From: Kribbella sp. ALI-6-A
Lineage (GTDB): Bacteria; Actinomycetota; Actinomycetes; Propionibacteriales; Kribbellaceae
Direction of reading: 5' to 3'
Assembly: GCF_001984195.1 (NCBI RefSeq)
Contig: NZ_MTQN01000012.1
Location: forward strand, 1,240,001-1,304,000
DNA length: 64,000 nt
Positions 38,656-47,479 of this stretch are shown piece after piece. The position numbers and the translations under genes were made by a program. The notes below the pieces were generated by a model. It saw only the letters and a list, made by a program, of their open reading frames with translations. It was not told where the DNA came from and did no database searches. Each line of letters begins with the position of its first letter. Positions within the stretch are counted from its first letter, which is position 1.

Positions 38656-39966
38656 TCAGCTCAGCTCCGGACCAGGAGCGTCGTAGTCGTGGCCGGCGCC
38701 GGGCTGCAGCGGCCCGAAGGTCTGCCGCAGCTCGAGCTCCTCGTTGATCACCGCGGCGAGCCGGGCGACTCCCTCGGTGATTCGCTCCGGCGTCGGATGA
38801 CAGTACGACAAGCGCATGCACTGCGAGCCGAAACCGTCGGAGAAAAAGGCCGTTCCGGGCACGTAGGCCACCCGGGCCGTCACCGCGCGCGGCAGCATCG
38901 CCTTCGCGTCGAGGCCTTCGGGCAGCGTCAGCCAGACGTAGAACCCACCGCCCGGCTTCGTCCACGTCGTTGCCGCGGGCATCTTCTCGGCCAGCGCCGC
39001 GAGCATCGCGTCCCGGCGTTCGCGGTACATCTCCTGGAACTGCTTCACCTGGCCGAGCCAGTCGTGCCGCGCCAGGTACGACGAGATCGCCAGCTGGCTG
39101 AACACCGGCGGGCACAGCGTCGCCGACTCCTGCGCCAGCACGAGCTTCTCCCGGACGGCGTGCGGCGCGACCGCCCAGCCGACCCGGAACCCCGGCGCGA
39201 ACGTCTTCGAGAACGAGCCGAGATAGATCACGCCTTCGCGGTCGTCCGCGCGCAGCGCCCGGCGCGGCTCACCGTCGAAGCCGAGCAACCCGTACGGGTT
39301 GTCCTCCAGCACCAGCAGGTCGTAACGCTGGCAGATCTCCAGCACGCGGCTGCGCCGCTCGTCCGCGAGCGAGACACCGGCCGGGTTGTGGAAGTTCGGG
39401 ATCGTGTAGAAGAACTTGATCCGCTTGCCGGCCGCCCGGACCGCGGTGATCGCCTGCTCCAGCGCCTCCGGGACCACGCCGTCGTCGTCCATCGCGACAT
39501 GCACGACCTCACACTGGTACGCGCGAAACACCCCGAGCGCCCCCACGTACGACGGTGCTTCGCAGATCACCACGTCGCCCGGGTCGCAGAACACCCGGGT
39601 GACCAGGTCGACGGCCTGCTGACTGCCGACGGTGACCACCACGTCGTCAGGATGCGCGTCGATGCCTTCCAGCCGCATCACGTCGCAGATCTGGTCGCGC
39701 AGGGTCGGATCGCCCTGGCCGGAGCCGTACTGCATCGCGGTCGCGCCGTGGTCGATCACCAGGTCCCGGACGGCGGAGCCGACGACGTCGAGCGGCAGGC
39801 CGCCGATGTTCGGCATGCCACCGGCCAGTGAGACCACCTCGGGCCGGCTGGCCACCGAGAAGAGGGCGCGGATCTCCGATGCGGTCATGCCCTTGGTCCG
39901 TGCCGCGTACCGGTCGACGTAGTTGTCGAGACGGGTCTGCCGGACGTCGGGCAGGTCAGCACTCAC
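38656..39966 (-). CDS. PLP-dependent class I/II aminotransferase (2-aminoadipate type)
   Basis: 436 residues starting with GTG (39964-39966). The PLP lysine is Lys254 in GSFSKTFAPGFRVGW; other PLP contacts are Asn194 (NFHNPAG), Asp222 and Tyr225 (LEDNPYG). The sequence is closest in pattern to LysN/multi-substrate aminotransferases of the domain found also in MocR regulators, but here without the GntR helix-turn-helix. The reaction moves an amino group between an amino acid and a 2-oxo acid. It is conserved near parAB in actinobacteria. Confidence 0.87.
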   Translation of the reverse strand: MSADLPDVRQTRLDNYVDRYAARTKGMTASEIRALFSVASRPEVVSLAGGMPNIGGLPLDVVGSAVRDLVIDHGATAMQYGSGQGDPTLRDQICDVMRLEGIDAHPDDVVVTVGSQQAVDLVTRVFCDPGDVVICEAPSYVGALGVFRAYQCEVVHVAMDDDGVVPEALEQAITAVRAAGKRIKFFYTIPNFHNPAGVSLADERRSRVLEICQRYDLLVLEDNPYGLLGFDGEPRRALRADDREGVIYLGSFSKTFAPGFRVGWAVAPHAVREKLVLAQESATLCPPVFSQLAISSYLARHDWLGQVKQFQEMYRERRDAMLAALAEKMPAATTWTKPGGGFYVWLTLPEGLDAKAMLPRAVTARVAYVPGTAFFSDGFGSQCMRLSYCHPTPERITEGVARLAAVINEELELRQTFGPLQPGAGHDYDAPGPELS

Positions 39967-40177
39967 GGAGCGGCTCCAGGGACTCGAGGGGGAAGTCTCA
40001 AGGCTACGCCGACGTCGCCGGGCGTGTTCCCGTGCCCGGACTGCCGATCGGCGCTTCCTCTCACTACCATGCCTTATAGGGGCAGGTTCGACCATGCCGC
40101 GGACTGGCAGCTGAGACGGCGGCCGGGCCTGACCACACCTGGCGCGACCTGGCGGTACCGCGGAAGGCAGGATCGGA

Positions 40178-40354
40178 ATGAGCGTGGGCAAGGCGTTCGG
40201 CTTGGCACTCGGCGGACTGGTTCTCGGCGTGCTCGCCGGGTTCGCCGGAGAGCTGTTCAGACGGCAACCGGCCGGCAAGGTGCAGCAGCGGTACGTCGCA
40301 CCGCAGGCCGCCGAGACCCCCGACGCGCGTACCCCGGCGCCGGCGGCCCGATGA
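40178..40354 (+). CDS. Small single-pass membrane protein
   Basis: 58 residues: MSVGKAFGLALGGLVLGVLA forms one Gly-rich membrane helix, followed by GELFRRQPAGKVQQR and a Pro/Ala-rich tail. It starts with ATG and ends 31 bases before the acetyltransferase gene on the same strand. Gly-rich helices of this kind resemble YtxH-like or similar small anchors, but I cannot assign a family. It is below the usual ORF-length cutoff and could be missed by gene callers. Confidence 0.5.
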   Translation: MSVGKAFGLALGGLVLGVLAGFAGELFRRQPAGKVQQRYVAPQAAETPDARTPAPAAR

Positions 40355-40385
40355 CCCCCGAGAGCACCTGGCACCGGAGCAGCTG

Positions 40386-41066
40386 ATGTCACGCCGGCTG
40401 GAACCGCTGACGCTCGCCAACCTGGACGAGGTCCCAGCGCCCTGCCGGGCCTGTGTGTTCTGGGAGCTCGACCCCGTCGCCGCGCGGAACGCGGCCCGGA
40501 CCGGCGACACCGAGCTGGAGAAGGAAGCCTGGCTGTCCCAGCTGCTGCTCGACTGGGGGTCGGCCGGATTCCTGCTGTACGTCGACGACCAGCCGGCCGG
40601 CTACGTGATCTACGGCCCGGCCGCCAACCTGCCGCGGATCCAGGCGTTCCCGACCGCGCCGGTCAGCCCGGACGCCGTGGTGATGGCGACCGGGCGAATT
40701 CTGCCGCGCTACCTCGGCATGGGACTCGGCAAGGTGCTGGTCCAGGGCGTCGCGAAGGACGTGCTGAAGCGGGGATTCCGGGCCGTCGAGGCGTTCGGCG
40801 ACTCCCGCTGGGACGGGCCGGGCTGTGTCTGGCCGACGGACTTCCTGCGCGCGGTCGGCTTCGGCGTCGTACGAGAGCATCCGCGTCATCCGCGGTTGCG
40901 GCTGGATCTGCGCTCGACGGTGACGTGGCGCAGCGAGATGGAGGCCGCCGTCGAGCGGGTACTGGGAGTCATCCGGCCCGAACACTCACCGCCCCGGCCG
41001 GTCACGGTGCGCGAGGTCCTGCCTCGCGAGCCGCAGCGCCTCCGGCACGGCGCAGCGCCGAGCTGA
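40386..41066 (+). CDS. GNAT acetyltransferase
   Basis: 226 residues. After an N-terminal segment with two Cys (CRACVFWELD) the GNAT core follows: FLLYVDDQPAGYVIYGP, then the acetyl-CoA loop region RILPRYLGMGLGKVLVQGVAKDVLKRG. Orthologues of this type are found near parB in many actinobacteria. The substrate is not known. It is probably cotranscribed with the small membrane protein upstream and the DUF2784 gene 25 bases downstream. Confidence 0.82.
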   Translation: MSRRLEPLTLANLDEVPAPCRACVFWELDPVAARNAARTGDTELEKEAWLSQLLLDWGSAGFLLYVDDQPAGYVIYGPAANLPRIQAFPTAPVSPDAVVMATGRILPRYLGMGLGKVLVQGVAKDVLKRGFRAVEAFGDSRWDGPGCVWPTDFLRAVGFGVVREHPRHPRLRLDLRSTVTWRSEMEAAVERVLGVIRPEHSPPRPVTVREVLPREPQRLRHGAAPS

Positions 41067-41091
41067 CCTGAGCAGAGAAAGGCCGCCCCTG

Positions 41092-41487
41092 ATGGTGTAC
41101 CGATGGCTCGCCGACGCGGTGATGGTCTTTCACGGCGCGTTCCTGCTGTTCTTCGTGATCGGCGGCTTCCTGGCCTGGCGCTGGCGCAAGCTGATCTGGG
41201 TGCACCTGGCAGTCGGCCTGTACAGCCTGTTCAACGTGATCATGGACTTCGCCTGCCCGCTGACCGAGCCGGAGAAGTACTTCCGCCGTCAGGGCGGCGA
41301 GCAGGCCTACGAGGGCGGGTACATCAATCACTACCTGGACGGCACGCTCTGGCCCGAGGGCGCCACGCCGACCGCCGAGAAGGTCGGGTTCGCACTGCTG
41401 ATCATCTCGTACGTCGGCTTCTTCGTCACCGGCCACCTGCGCAAACGCCGGACAACCAGGGACGGATCAGTGGTCACCCGGACGTGA
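41092..41487 (+). CDS. DUF2784 membrane protein
   Basis: 131 residues with three membrane segments: DAVMVFHGAFLLFFVIGGFLAW, then VHLAVGLYSLFNVIMDFACPLT and VGFALLIISYVGFFVTGHL. The motifs CPLTEPEKYFRRQGG and GGYINHYLDGTLWP identify DUF2784. Role unknown. ATG start 25 bases after the acetyltransferase. Confidence 0.88.
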   Translation: MVYRWLADAVMVFHGAFLLFFVIGGFLAWRWRKLIWVHLAVGLYSLFNVIMDFACPLTEPEKYFRRQGGEQAYEGGYINHYLDGTLWPEGATPTAEKVGFALLIISYVGFFVTGHLRKRRTTRDGSVVTRT

Positions 41488-41517
41488 TCCGGGCGCCGAG
41501 TCGCCATACTGGTAGCC

Positions 41518-42174
41518 GTGTCCATCACCACGCAGAGTCCGGTCGACGTCTACATGGCCGACCTGAACCGCGCTCTCAGCGGTCCGCGCCGGCGCCGGGC
41601 CGACCTGATGGCCGAGGCGCGGGACAGCCTCGAGGACGCCACCGAGGCGTACGAAGCGGACGGCCTCGATCGGCTCGAGGCCGAACGACGCGCGGTGGAC
41701 GATTTCGGCGATCTGGTTGTGGTGGTGCCCGGCTACCGGGCCGAGCTGGGCATCGCCCAGAGCCGCCGGACCGCCGTCCTGCTGTTCCTGGTGATGATCG
41801 CCCAGCCGATCGTCTGGCAGGAGGGCGCCTGGGCCTGGACCCAGCAGCCGAACGAGACCACACCGCTGCTCGAGTTGCTCAACCGATCGGTGATGGTGAC
41901 CGGCTCGCTCGCCATCGCCGGCGCCGTCCTGGCCGTCGTGGGCACCGGTCTGGGCCTGCGCTATCCGTGGCTGCGGGACCATGTGGCACGGGCGACAGCC
42001 CTGTTCGCCCTGGTCAGCGCCGGAGCGGTCGCGGTGATCGCGACCGGTATGGGCCTGTTCAGCACCGAGCTCGAGGGCTCCAACCTGGCGGGTCTCAGCG
42101 TCGTCGGCGGGTTCGTGCTGCTCCCGATGCTGCTGGTCTCGTACTCCGCGCAGCGCTGCCTCCGCCTCGTCTGA
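41518..42174 (+). CDS. Membrane protein with permease-prefix/HAAS-like N-terminal domain
   Basis: 218 residues: a soluble helical N-terminal domain of about 75 residues (VDVYMADLNRALSGPRRRRADLMAEARDSLEDATEAYEADG...) of the kind found in proteins encoded beside PadR regulators, then four membrane segments (TAVLLFLVMIAQPIVW, VMVTGSLAIAGAVLAVVGTG, LFALVSAGAVAVIATGMGLF, VGGFVLLPMLLVSYSA). A CATACT -10 box ends 7 bases before the GTG start, so the message may be leaderless. It converges on the PadR gene 9 bases away, its likely functional partner. Confidence 0.7.
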   Translation: MSITTQSPVDVYMADLNRALSGPRRRRADLMAEARDSLEDATEAYEADGLDRLEAERRAVDDFGDLVVVVPGYRAELGIAQSRRTAVLLFLVMIAQPIVWQEGAWAWTQQPNETTPLLELLNRSVMVTGSLAIAGAVLAVVGTGLGLRYPWLRDHVARATALFALVSAGAVAVIATGMGLFSTELEGSNLAGLSVVGGFVLLPMLLVSYSAQRCLRLV

Positions 42175-42183
42175 GCGGCGCGG

Positions 42184-42510
42184 TCAGCTCGTCCGGGGGC
42201 GCAGCACGCCCTCGATGACCGTGCGGAACGTCTCCCACTCACCGCGCCCGTCCGCCAGCATCTTCTGCCCGGCCGACGTGAGCTGGTACGTACGGCGCTT
42301 GCGCCCGCTCACCGTGCTCCACTCGCTCGCCAGGTAGCCGGCGCGCTCGAGCCGCCGCAGCGCGGGGTAAAGCGTGCCGGTCGGCAGGTCCACCGCGCCA
42401 CCGCTGCGCTCCTGCAGCGCCTCCATGATCGCGTAGCCGTGCAGGGGCTCGTGCTCCACGACCGCCAGGATCATCGGGTCGAGGTGTCCACGCAGCGCAT
42501 CCGCCTTCAT
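42184..42510 (-). CDS. PadR-family transcriptional regulator
   Basis: 108 residues of the PadR winged helix-turn-helix: LDPMILAVVEHEPLHGYAIMEALQERSGG, then LPTGTLYPALRRLERAGYLASEW and GRKRRTYQLTSAG. PadR proteins repress transporter or stress genes until a small ligand binds. It is divergent from the MMPL transporter with 82 bases between, a typical repressor-target arrangement. Confidence 0.9.
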   Translation of the reverse strand: MKADALRGHLDPMILAVVEHEPLHGYAIMEALQERSGGAVDLPTGTLYPALRRLERAGYLASEWSTVSGRKRRTYQLTSAGQKMLADGRGEWETFRTVIEGVLRPRTS

Positions 42511-42562
42511 GTAGCCAGTCTACCCATAGACCTGCTACCGTCGACAGTGGATAGGTAGAACG

Positions 42563-42574
42563 GCTACATGTAGC
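42563..42574. promoter_or_regulatory. Palindromic operator candidate for PadR
   Basis: GCTACATGTAGC, a perfect 12-bp palindrome containing the ATGT/ACAT half-sites often bound by PadR proteins. It lies 18 bases before the MMPL start codon. Related half-sites (ATGTAG, CTACC) recur across 42510-42565. Confidence 0.55.
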
Positions 42575-42592
42575 AAAGCGAGGCAGAAACCG

Positions 42593-44749
42593 ATGAGCGT
42601 TCGAACTCCCGCCAAGCCGCACACGGGCGGCAGCCCACCCGGCCTGCTGGCGCGGATCGCCGGCTGGGCCCAGCGGCACGCCGGACCGGCGGTCGCCCTG
42701 TGGCTGCTGGCATTGATCGCCGTGACCGCGGCCTCGACGCTGGTGGGCAGCGCGTACAAGAACGACACGTCGCTCCCCGGCACCGACTCGCAGCGGGTGA
42801 TCGAGGTGCTCGACCAGCACCAGCCCCGCGGCACCGCCGACACGGTGCAGATCGTGGTCGCCGACCAGCAAGGCCTCAGCCGGCCGGCCACCAAGTCCCG
42901 CGTCGACGCGATGCTGGCGAAGGTGGGCGACCTGCCACACGTCGCCCAGGTCGAGAGCCCGTACGCCGGCCGAGCCACCCTCTCCGACGACGGCCGGACG
43001 GCGTACGCGACGGTGACGCTGGACGGGACCGACGTGGACCCGGAGGCGGTTCGCGCGATCATCACCGAGGCGCAGGCAGCCGCGGGCGACGGACTCCAGG
43101 TCGAGCTCGGCGGCGACGCGGTCCGGGCGGCGGCCGAAAGCGGCGGCGGTGCGGCCGAAGGGGCGGGAATCCTGGCCGCGCTGGTGATTCTCGTCTTCCT
43201 CTTCGGATCGTTGCTAGCGGCAACACTTCCGCTGCTGACCGCACTCTTCGCCGTGGGCAGCACGCTCGGCCTGCTGGTGCTGGCCTCGCACGTGTTCACC
43301 GTGCCGAACTACACCGCGCCGGTGATGATGCTGGTCGGGCTCGGCGTCGGTATCGACTACGCCCTGCTGATCTTCTCGCGCTACCGCAGCGAACTCCGGC
43401 ACGGTGTGGAACGCCGCCGCGCGGCCGAGATCGCCCTGGACACCGCGGGCCGCTCGGTGATGTTCGCCGGCTGCACGGTGGTCATCGCGCTGCTCGGTCT
43501 GCTGGCTCTGGGACTGGGAGCTCTGCAAGGTGTCGCGCTCGGGGTCACCCTGACCGTCCTGATGACGATGCTCGCCGCCGTGACGCTCCTGCCCGCCCTA
43601 CTCACCCTGTTCGGCAAGCGGATCGAGCGCAGCGTGCTCAAGCACGCCGCCAAAGCCCGCCGTACGCCGGGCGACGGCTGGCGCAAGCTCGCCGGAGTCG
43701 TGCAGCGCCGGCCCTGGACGCCGCTGCTGCTCGGCACGGTCGCGCTCGTCGTCCTCTGCCTGCCCGCGCTGGATCTGCGGCTCGGCTTCGCGGACGCGGG
43801 CACCGACGACCCGGCGAAGACCACCCGCAAGGCGTACGATCTGCTGGCGCAGGGATTCGGCCCGGGCTTCAACGGTCCGCTGATCGTCGTGTCCGAAGGC
43901 GATCGCGCGGCGGCCGAGGCGCTGAACCGCGAGCTGGCCACGGATTCCGGCATCGCCGCGGTCACCCCGCCGCAGGTCAGCCCCAACGGCGCGGTCGCCA
44001 CCATGCTGGTCTTCCCGACGTCGGCGCCGCAGGACGAGGCGACGAGCCAACTCGTCGAACGCCTGCGCGACGAGACGTTGCCGGCGGTCGCCGCGGACAC
44101 CAAGGCGACGTACCTGGTCGGTGGATCGACGGCGGCGGCGGACGATTTCGCGGCGGCGGTGAGCAGCCGGCTGCCGATCTTCGTCCTGGTGGTCGTCGGC
44201 CTGTCGGCGCTGCTCCTGCTGGTGGTCTTCCGGTCCGTACTGATCCCGCTCAAGGCGGCCGTGCTCAACCTGCTCAGCATCGGCGCCTCGCTCGGCGTCA
44301 TCACACTGGTCTTCCAGCAGGGCTGGTTCGGCGCGCAGCCGGGACCGATCGAGGCGTTCGTGCCGGTGATGATCTTCGCGATCGTCTTCGGGCTCTCGAT
44401 GGACTACGAGGTGTTCTTGATCTCCCGCATCCACGAGGAGTGGCGGCGGACCGGTGATCCGATCCAGGCGGTGCGCGAGGGCCTGGCCAACACCGGCAGC
44501 GTGATCACCGCCGCGGCCGCGATCATGATCGTCGTGTTCGGCGCGTTCCTGCTCAGCCCGGATCGGATGCTGCAGCAGTTCGGCCTCGGGCTGGCGACCG
44601 CCGTACTGATCGACGCGTTGCTGATCCGGTGCGTCATCGTCCCGTCGGTCCTGCGGCTGCTCGGCAACCGTGCCTGGTGGCTGCCGCGAAGCCTCGAGCG
44701 GGTCGTCCCGACGGTCGCCCTGGAGCGCGACCACCGATCAGAAAACTGA
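42593..44749 (+). CDS. MMPL-family RND transporter
   Basis: 718 residues with two repeats of six membrane segments. The proton-relay regions are LGVGIDYALLIFSRYRSEL in the first half and VFGLSMDYEVFLISRIHEEW in the second, the Asp-Tyr pairs typical of MMPL/MmpL3-type pumps. Two outer loops follow the first segment of each half. Such proteins export lipids or drugs using the proton gradient. The neighbouring PadR suggests drug-inducible expression. Confidence 0.93.
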   Translation: MSVRTPAKPHTGGSPPGLLARIAGWAQRHAGPAVALWLLALIAVTAASTLVGSAYKNDTSLPGTDSQRVIEVLDQHQPRGTADTVQIVVADQQGLSRPATKSRVDAMLAKVGDLPHVAQVESPYAGRATLSDDGRTAYATVTLDGTDVDPEAVRAIITEAQAAAGDGLQVELGGDAVRAAAESGGGAAEGAGILAALVILVFLFGSLLAATLPLLTALFAVGSTLGLLVLASHVFTVPNYTAPVMMLVGLGVGIDYALLIFSRYRSELRHGVERRRAAEIALDTAGRSVMFAGCTVVIALLGLLALGLGALQGVALGVTLTVLMTMLAAVTLLPALLTLFGKRIERSVLKHAAKARRTPGDGWRKLAGVVQRRPWTPLLLGTVALVVLCLPALDLRLGFADAGTDDPAKTTRKAYDLLAQGFGPGFNGPLIVVSEGDRAAAEALNRELATDSGIAAVTPPQVSPNGAVATMLVFPTSAPQDEATSQLVERLRDETLPAVAADTKATYLVGGSTAAADDFAAAVSSRLPIFVLVVVGLSALLLLVVFRSVLIPLKAAVLNLLSIGASLGVITLVFQQGWFGAQPGPIEAFVPVMIFAIVFGLSMDYEVFLISRIHEEWRRTGDPIQAVREGLANTGSVITAAAAIMIVVFGAFLLSPDRMLQQFGLGLATAVLIDALLIRCVIVPSVLRLLGNRAWWLPRSLERVVPTVALERDHRSEN

Positions 44750-44768
44750 TCAGTCCGGCAGAAATTAA

Positions 44769-44802
44769 ACCACCCACCCGCCTGAGCAGGCGGGTGGGTG
44801 GT
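44769..44802. terminator. Bidirectional terminator between the MMPL gene and cwlM
   Basis: A GC-rich stem of 14 bp (44769-44782 with 44789-44802; ACCACCCACCCGCC / GGCGGGTGGGTGGT) between convergent genes. Read on the minus strand it is followed by TTTAATTTC, an intrinsic terminator for cwlM; on the plus strand it ends the MMPL transcript. Confidence 0.8.
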
Positions 44803-44815
44803 GTGCGTTGAAGGG

Positions 44816-45949
44816 TCAGACAGTCAACTGGCCGAAGCGCAGCATGCCGGTGGCGGCGTCCTGCTCCGGCGGCAGGTAGACCCGCTGGATCGCGACCACG
44901 ATCGCCTCGGCGACCACGTCGCGGAAGTCGGGGTCGGCCAGCCGGGACGCGTCGTGCGGGTTGGTCACGTAGCCGATCTCGAGCCGGACGGCGGGCATCT
45001 TGGTCCGGCGCAGCAGGTCCCAGGTCTTCTGGTGGGTGCGGCAGTTCAGCAGGTCGGTCCGGGCGACGATCTCGCGCTGGACCAGCCCGGCGAACTGCTC
45101 GCCGACACTGGACGAGGCTCCGTGCAGGTCGGTGCCGTAGTAGTACGTCGCGACGCCCTGGGCCTCGGGGTTCATCGAGCCGTCGGTGTGCAGCGAGACG
45201 CACAGGTTCGCGTCCGTGTCGTTCGCGAACGCCGCCCGGGCGAGCTCGTCGGGACCCTGGTCCCGGCCCCGCGACAGATAAGCCCGTACGCCGGTCGCGC
45301 CCAGCCGGCCCTCGATCCGGGCCGCCAGGTCGTAGGCCACGTCGGACTCGCGCAGGCCGAAGCCTTCCCAGCCGTAGTCGAAGCCGCCGTGACCGGGGTC
45401 GATCACCACGGTCTTGCCGGACAGCCGCGGACCCGCCGCCCGGACCGCCTCCGCGGACCGCAGCGCGTCCGGCCGGCCGCCGGTGGCCATCGGGCGGATC
45501 CGCTGCAGCGCCTTGAAGGTGGACGGGCCGCACGTGCCGTCGGCGGGCAGGCCCATGTTGCGCTGGAACTCGGTCACCGCGCGCTGGGTGTCGGCTCCGA
45601 AGATCCCGTCCACCCGCGCCACGGCGAACCCGAGCTCCTGCAGCTTGGCCTGCAGCGCGACCACGTCGTCCCCGGTCATCGGGTGCGACACGACGAACGT
45701 CAGCAGCCGGTCGCCCAGCCGCCAGCGGGCGTCGTCGATCGCCCGGTACGTCTGCGGGCCGACGATGCCGTCGATCATCAGCCCACGCTGCTGCTGGAAG
45801 CCCCGCACGGCGCGGGCGGTCTCCTCGTCGTACACCGAGCGCGGGGCCGCGTCCAGCAGGCCGAGGCGCTGCAACTTGCCGATGATCTCGGCCACGGCCT
45901 CGCCGCTGTCACCGATCCGGTAGATCCGGGCGCCGTTGGGGGCTTCCAT
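44816..45949 (-). CDS. cwlM: CwlM-like N-acetylmuramoyl-L-alanine amidase domain protein
   Basis: 377 residues: two peptidoglycan-binding domains (YRIGDSGEAVAEIIGKLQ... and VVALQAKLQELGF...DGIFGADTQRAVTEFQ) followed by an Amidase_3 domain. The zinc and catalytic positions appear intact: His187 (DPGHGG), Glu201, His254 (SLHTDG) and Glu324 (RLEIGY). There is no signal peptide. In mycobacteria the orthologue beside trxA-trxB is cytoplasmic and regulates peptidoglycan precursor synthesis (MurA) when phosphorylated. The ATG at 45949 has AAGGAG 5 bases upstream. Confidence 0.88.
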   Translation of the reverse strand: MEAPNGARIYRIGDSGEAVAEIIGKLQRLGLLDAAPRSVYDEETARAVRGFQQQRGLMIDGIVGPQTYRAIDDARWRLGDRLLTFVVSHPMTGDDVVALQAKLQELGFAVARVDGIFGADTQRAVTEFQRNMGLPADGTCGPSTFKALQRIRPMATGGRPDALRSAEAVRAAGPRLSGKTVVIDPGHGGFDYGWEGFGLRESDVAYDLAARIEGRLGATGVRAYLSRGRDQGPDELARAAFANDTDANLCVSLHTDGSMNPEAQGVATYYYGTDLHGASSSVGEQFAGLVQREIVARTDLLNCRTHQKTWDLLRRTKMPAVRLEIGYVTNPHDASRLADPDFRDVVAEAIVVAIQRVYLPPEQDAATGMLRFGQLTV

Positions 45950-45974
45950 CAATGCTCCTTGCCGTGCGGCGGTC

Positions 45975-45996
45975 GGCGCCCCGGTGAGGGGGCGCC
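45975..45996 (-). terminator. Hairpin after trxA
   Basis: GGCGCCCC (45975-45982) pairs with GGGGCGCC (45989-45996) around a 6-base loop, 13 bases after the trxA stop and 25 bases before cwlM. It would limit read-through from trxBA into cwlM. Confidence 0.55.
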
Positions 45997-46009
45997 CAGG
46001 CAGTCTGTG

Positions 46010-46339
46010 TCAGCCGGTGAAGTCGGCCAGTTCCTTCAGCAGCGCCGCCTTCGGCTTCGCGCCGACGATGGACTTGGCCAGCTCACCGTTCACGTAGACG
46101 TTGATGGTAGGGATACCGGTGACGCGGTAGTTGCTCGGGGTGACCGGGTTCTCGTCCACGTTCATCTTCAGGAAGGTCAGCTTGTCGCTGTGGTCCTGCG
46201 CCAGCTCCTCCAGGATCGGGGAGACCTGGCGGCACGGGCCACACCACTCGGCCCAGAAGTCCACCAGCACCGGCTTGTCGCTCTTCAGCACGGTCTGGTC
46301 GAACTCGGCATCGGTGACAGCGTTCATCTTCTCGCCCAC
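46010..46339 (-). CDS. trxA: Thioredoxin
   Basis: 109 residues with the active site WAEWCGPCRQVSPIL and the cis-Pro loop GIPTINVYVNGE. It reduces protein disulphides in the cytoplasm and is recharged by the reductase encoded 33 bases upstream. The GTG start has AAGGAG 6 bases upstream. Operon trxB-trxA, as in other actinobacteria. Confidence 0.96.
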   Translation of the reverse strand: MGEKMNAVTDAEFDQTVLKSDKPVLVDFWAEWCGPCRQVSPILEELAQDHSDKLTFLKMNVDENPVTPSNYRVTGIPTINVYVNGELAKSIVGAKPKAALLKELADFTG

Positions 46340-46372
46340 GGCGAACTCCTTCGGTTGTTTCTCGAGTAGGTG

Positions 46373-47362
46373 TCAGACGGAGACAGGCTCGGTGGCCGCG
46401 GCCGCCGCGGCGGATTGGCTGTCGGCGAAGTCCAGCGTGGCCAGGTAGCGCTCCGCGTCCAGCGCCGCGGAACAGCCGGTGCCGGCCGCGGTGATCGCCT
46501 GGCGGTAGGTGTGGTCGACCAGGTCGCCGGCCGCGAAAACGCCCGGCAGGTTGGTGTTGGTGGTGCCCGGCTGGACCAGCACGTAGCCGTCCTCGTCCAG
46601 GTGCACCTGGCCCTTGACCAGCTCCGAGCGCGGGTCGTGGCCGATCGCGATGAACAGACCGGTCACCGGCAGCTCACGCGTCGCACCGGTGACGGTGTCG
46701 GTCAGCGTCACGCCGGTCAGCTTGTCGTCACCGTGGATCTCCGAGACCGCGGAGTTCCAGGCGAACTCGATCTTGTCGTTGCCGAACGCCCGCTCGGCCA
46801 TGATCTTCGAGGCCCGCAGCTCGTCACGACGGTGCACGATCGTCACCTTGTCGGCGAACCGGGTCAGGAAGGTCGCCTCCTCGATCGCGGTGTCGCCACC
46901 ACCGACCACGGCGATCTCGTGCTGCTTGAAGAAGAACCCGTCACAGGTCGCACACCACGACACACCACGACCGGACAGCTGCTCCTCGCGCGGCAGGCCC
47001 AGCTTGCGGTAGCCCGACCCCATCGCCAGGATCACGGTCTTGGCCCGGTACTGGGTGCCGGCCGAGTCGGTGACGACCTTGAGGTCACCGGTCAGGTCCA
47101 CGCTCACGATGTCGTCCGGGACCAGCTCGGCGCCGAAACGCTCGGCCTGGTCGCGCATCTCCGACATCAGGTTCGGGCCCATGATGCCCTGCGAGAAACC
47201 GGGGTAGTTCTCCACCTCGGTGGTCGTCATCAGCGCGCCACCGGCGGTCACCGACCCCTCGAACACGAGCGGCTCCAGCTGCGCGCGCGCGGCGTACACC
47301 GCGGCGGTGTAGCCCGCCGGGCCGGAGCCGATGATGATCACGTTGCGAACTGCGTCGCTCAT
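46373..47362 (-). CDS. trxB: Thioredoxin reductase (NADPH)
   Basis: 329 residues: FAD-binding [16 protein letters not shown] near the N-terminus, redox pair CATC in [16 protein letters not shown]-binding [15 protein letters not shown] and the C-terminal [23 protein letters not shown]. It passes electrons from NADPH through FAD to thioredoxin. A match to a SigR-type promoter lies upstream, so expression should rise with disulphide stress. Confidence 0.97.
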   Translation of the reverse strand: MSDAVRNVIIIGSGPAGYTAAVYAARAQLEPLVFEGSVTAGGALMTTTEVENYPGFSQGIMGPNLMSEMRDQAERFGAELVPDDIVSVDLTGDLKVVTDSAGTQYRAKTVILAMGSGYRKLGLPREEQLSGRGVSWCATCDGFFFKQHEIAVVGGGDTAIEEATFLTRFADKVTIVHRRDELRASKIMAERAFGNDKIEFAWNSAVSEIHGDDKLTGVTLTDTVTGATRELPVTGLFIAIGHDPRSELVKGQVHLDEDGYVLVQPGTTNTNLPGVFAAGDLVDHTYRQAITAAGTGCSAALDAERYLATLDFADSQSAAAAAATEPVSV

Positions 47363-47403
47363 GAAGGCGTTCCTCGTTGTCGTCGAGACTGGACGTCGTA
47401 CTC

Positions 47404-47429
47404 AACGGATCCTAGAGGCCGACCATTCC
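47404..47429 (-). promoter_or_regulatory. SigR/SigH-type promoter of trxBA
   Basis: On the minus strand GGAAT (47425-47429) is followed after exactly 18 bases by GTT (47404-47406), the consensus of disulphide-stress ECF sigma factors (SigR in Streptomyces, SigH in mycobacteria), about 42 bases before the trxB ATG. Confidence 0.75.
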
Positions 47430-47479
47430 CAAGGTACCCACCGCGCCCGCCCAGCAAGCCAGGGGCTCACCGAGCGGTC

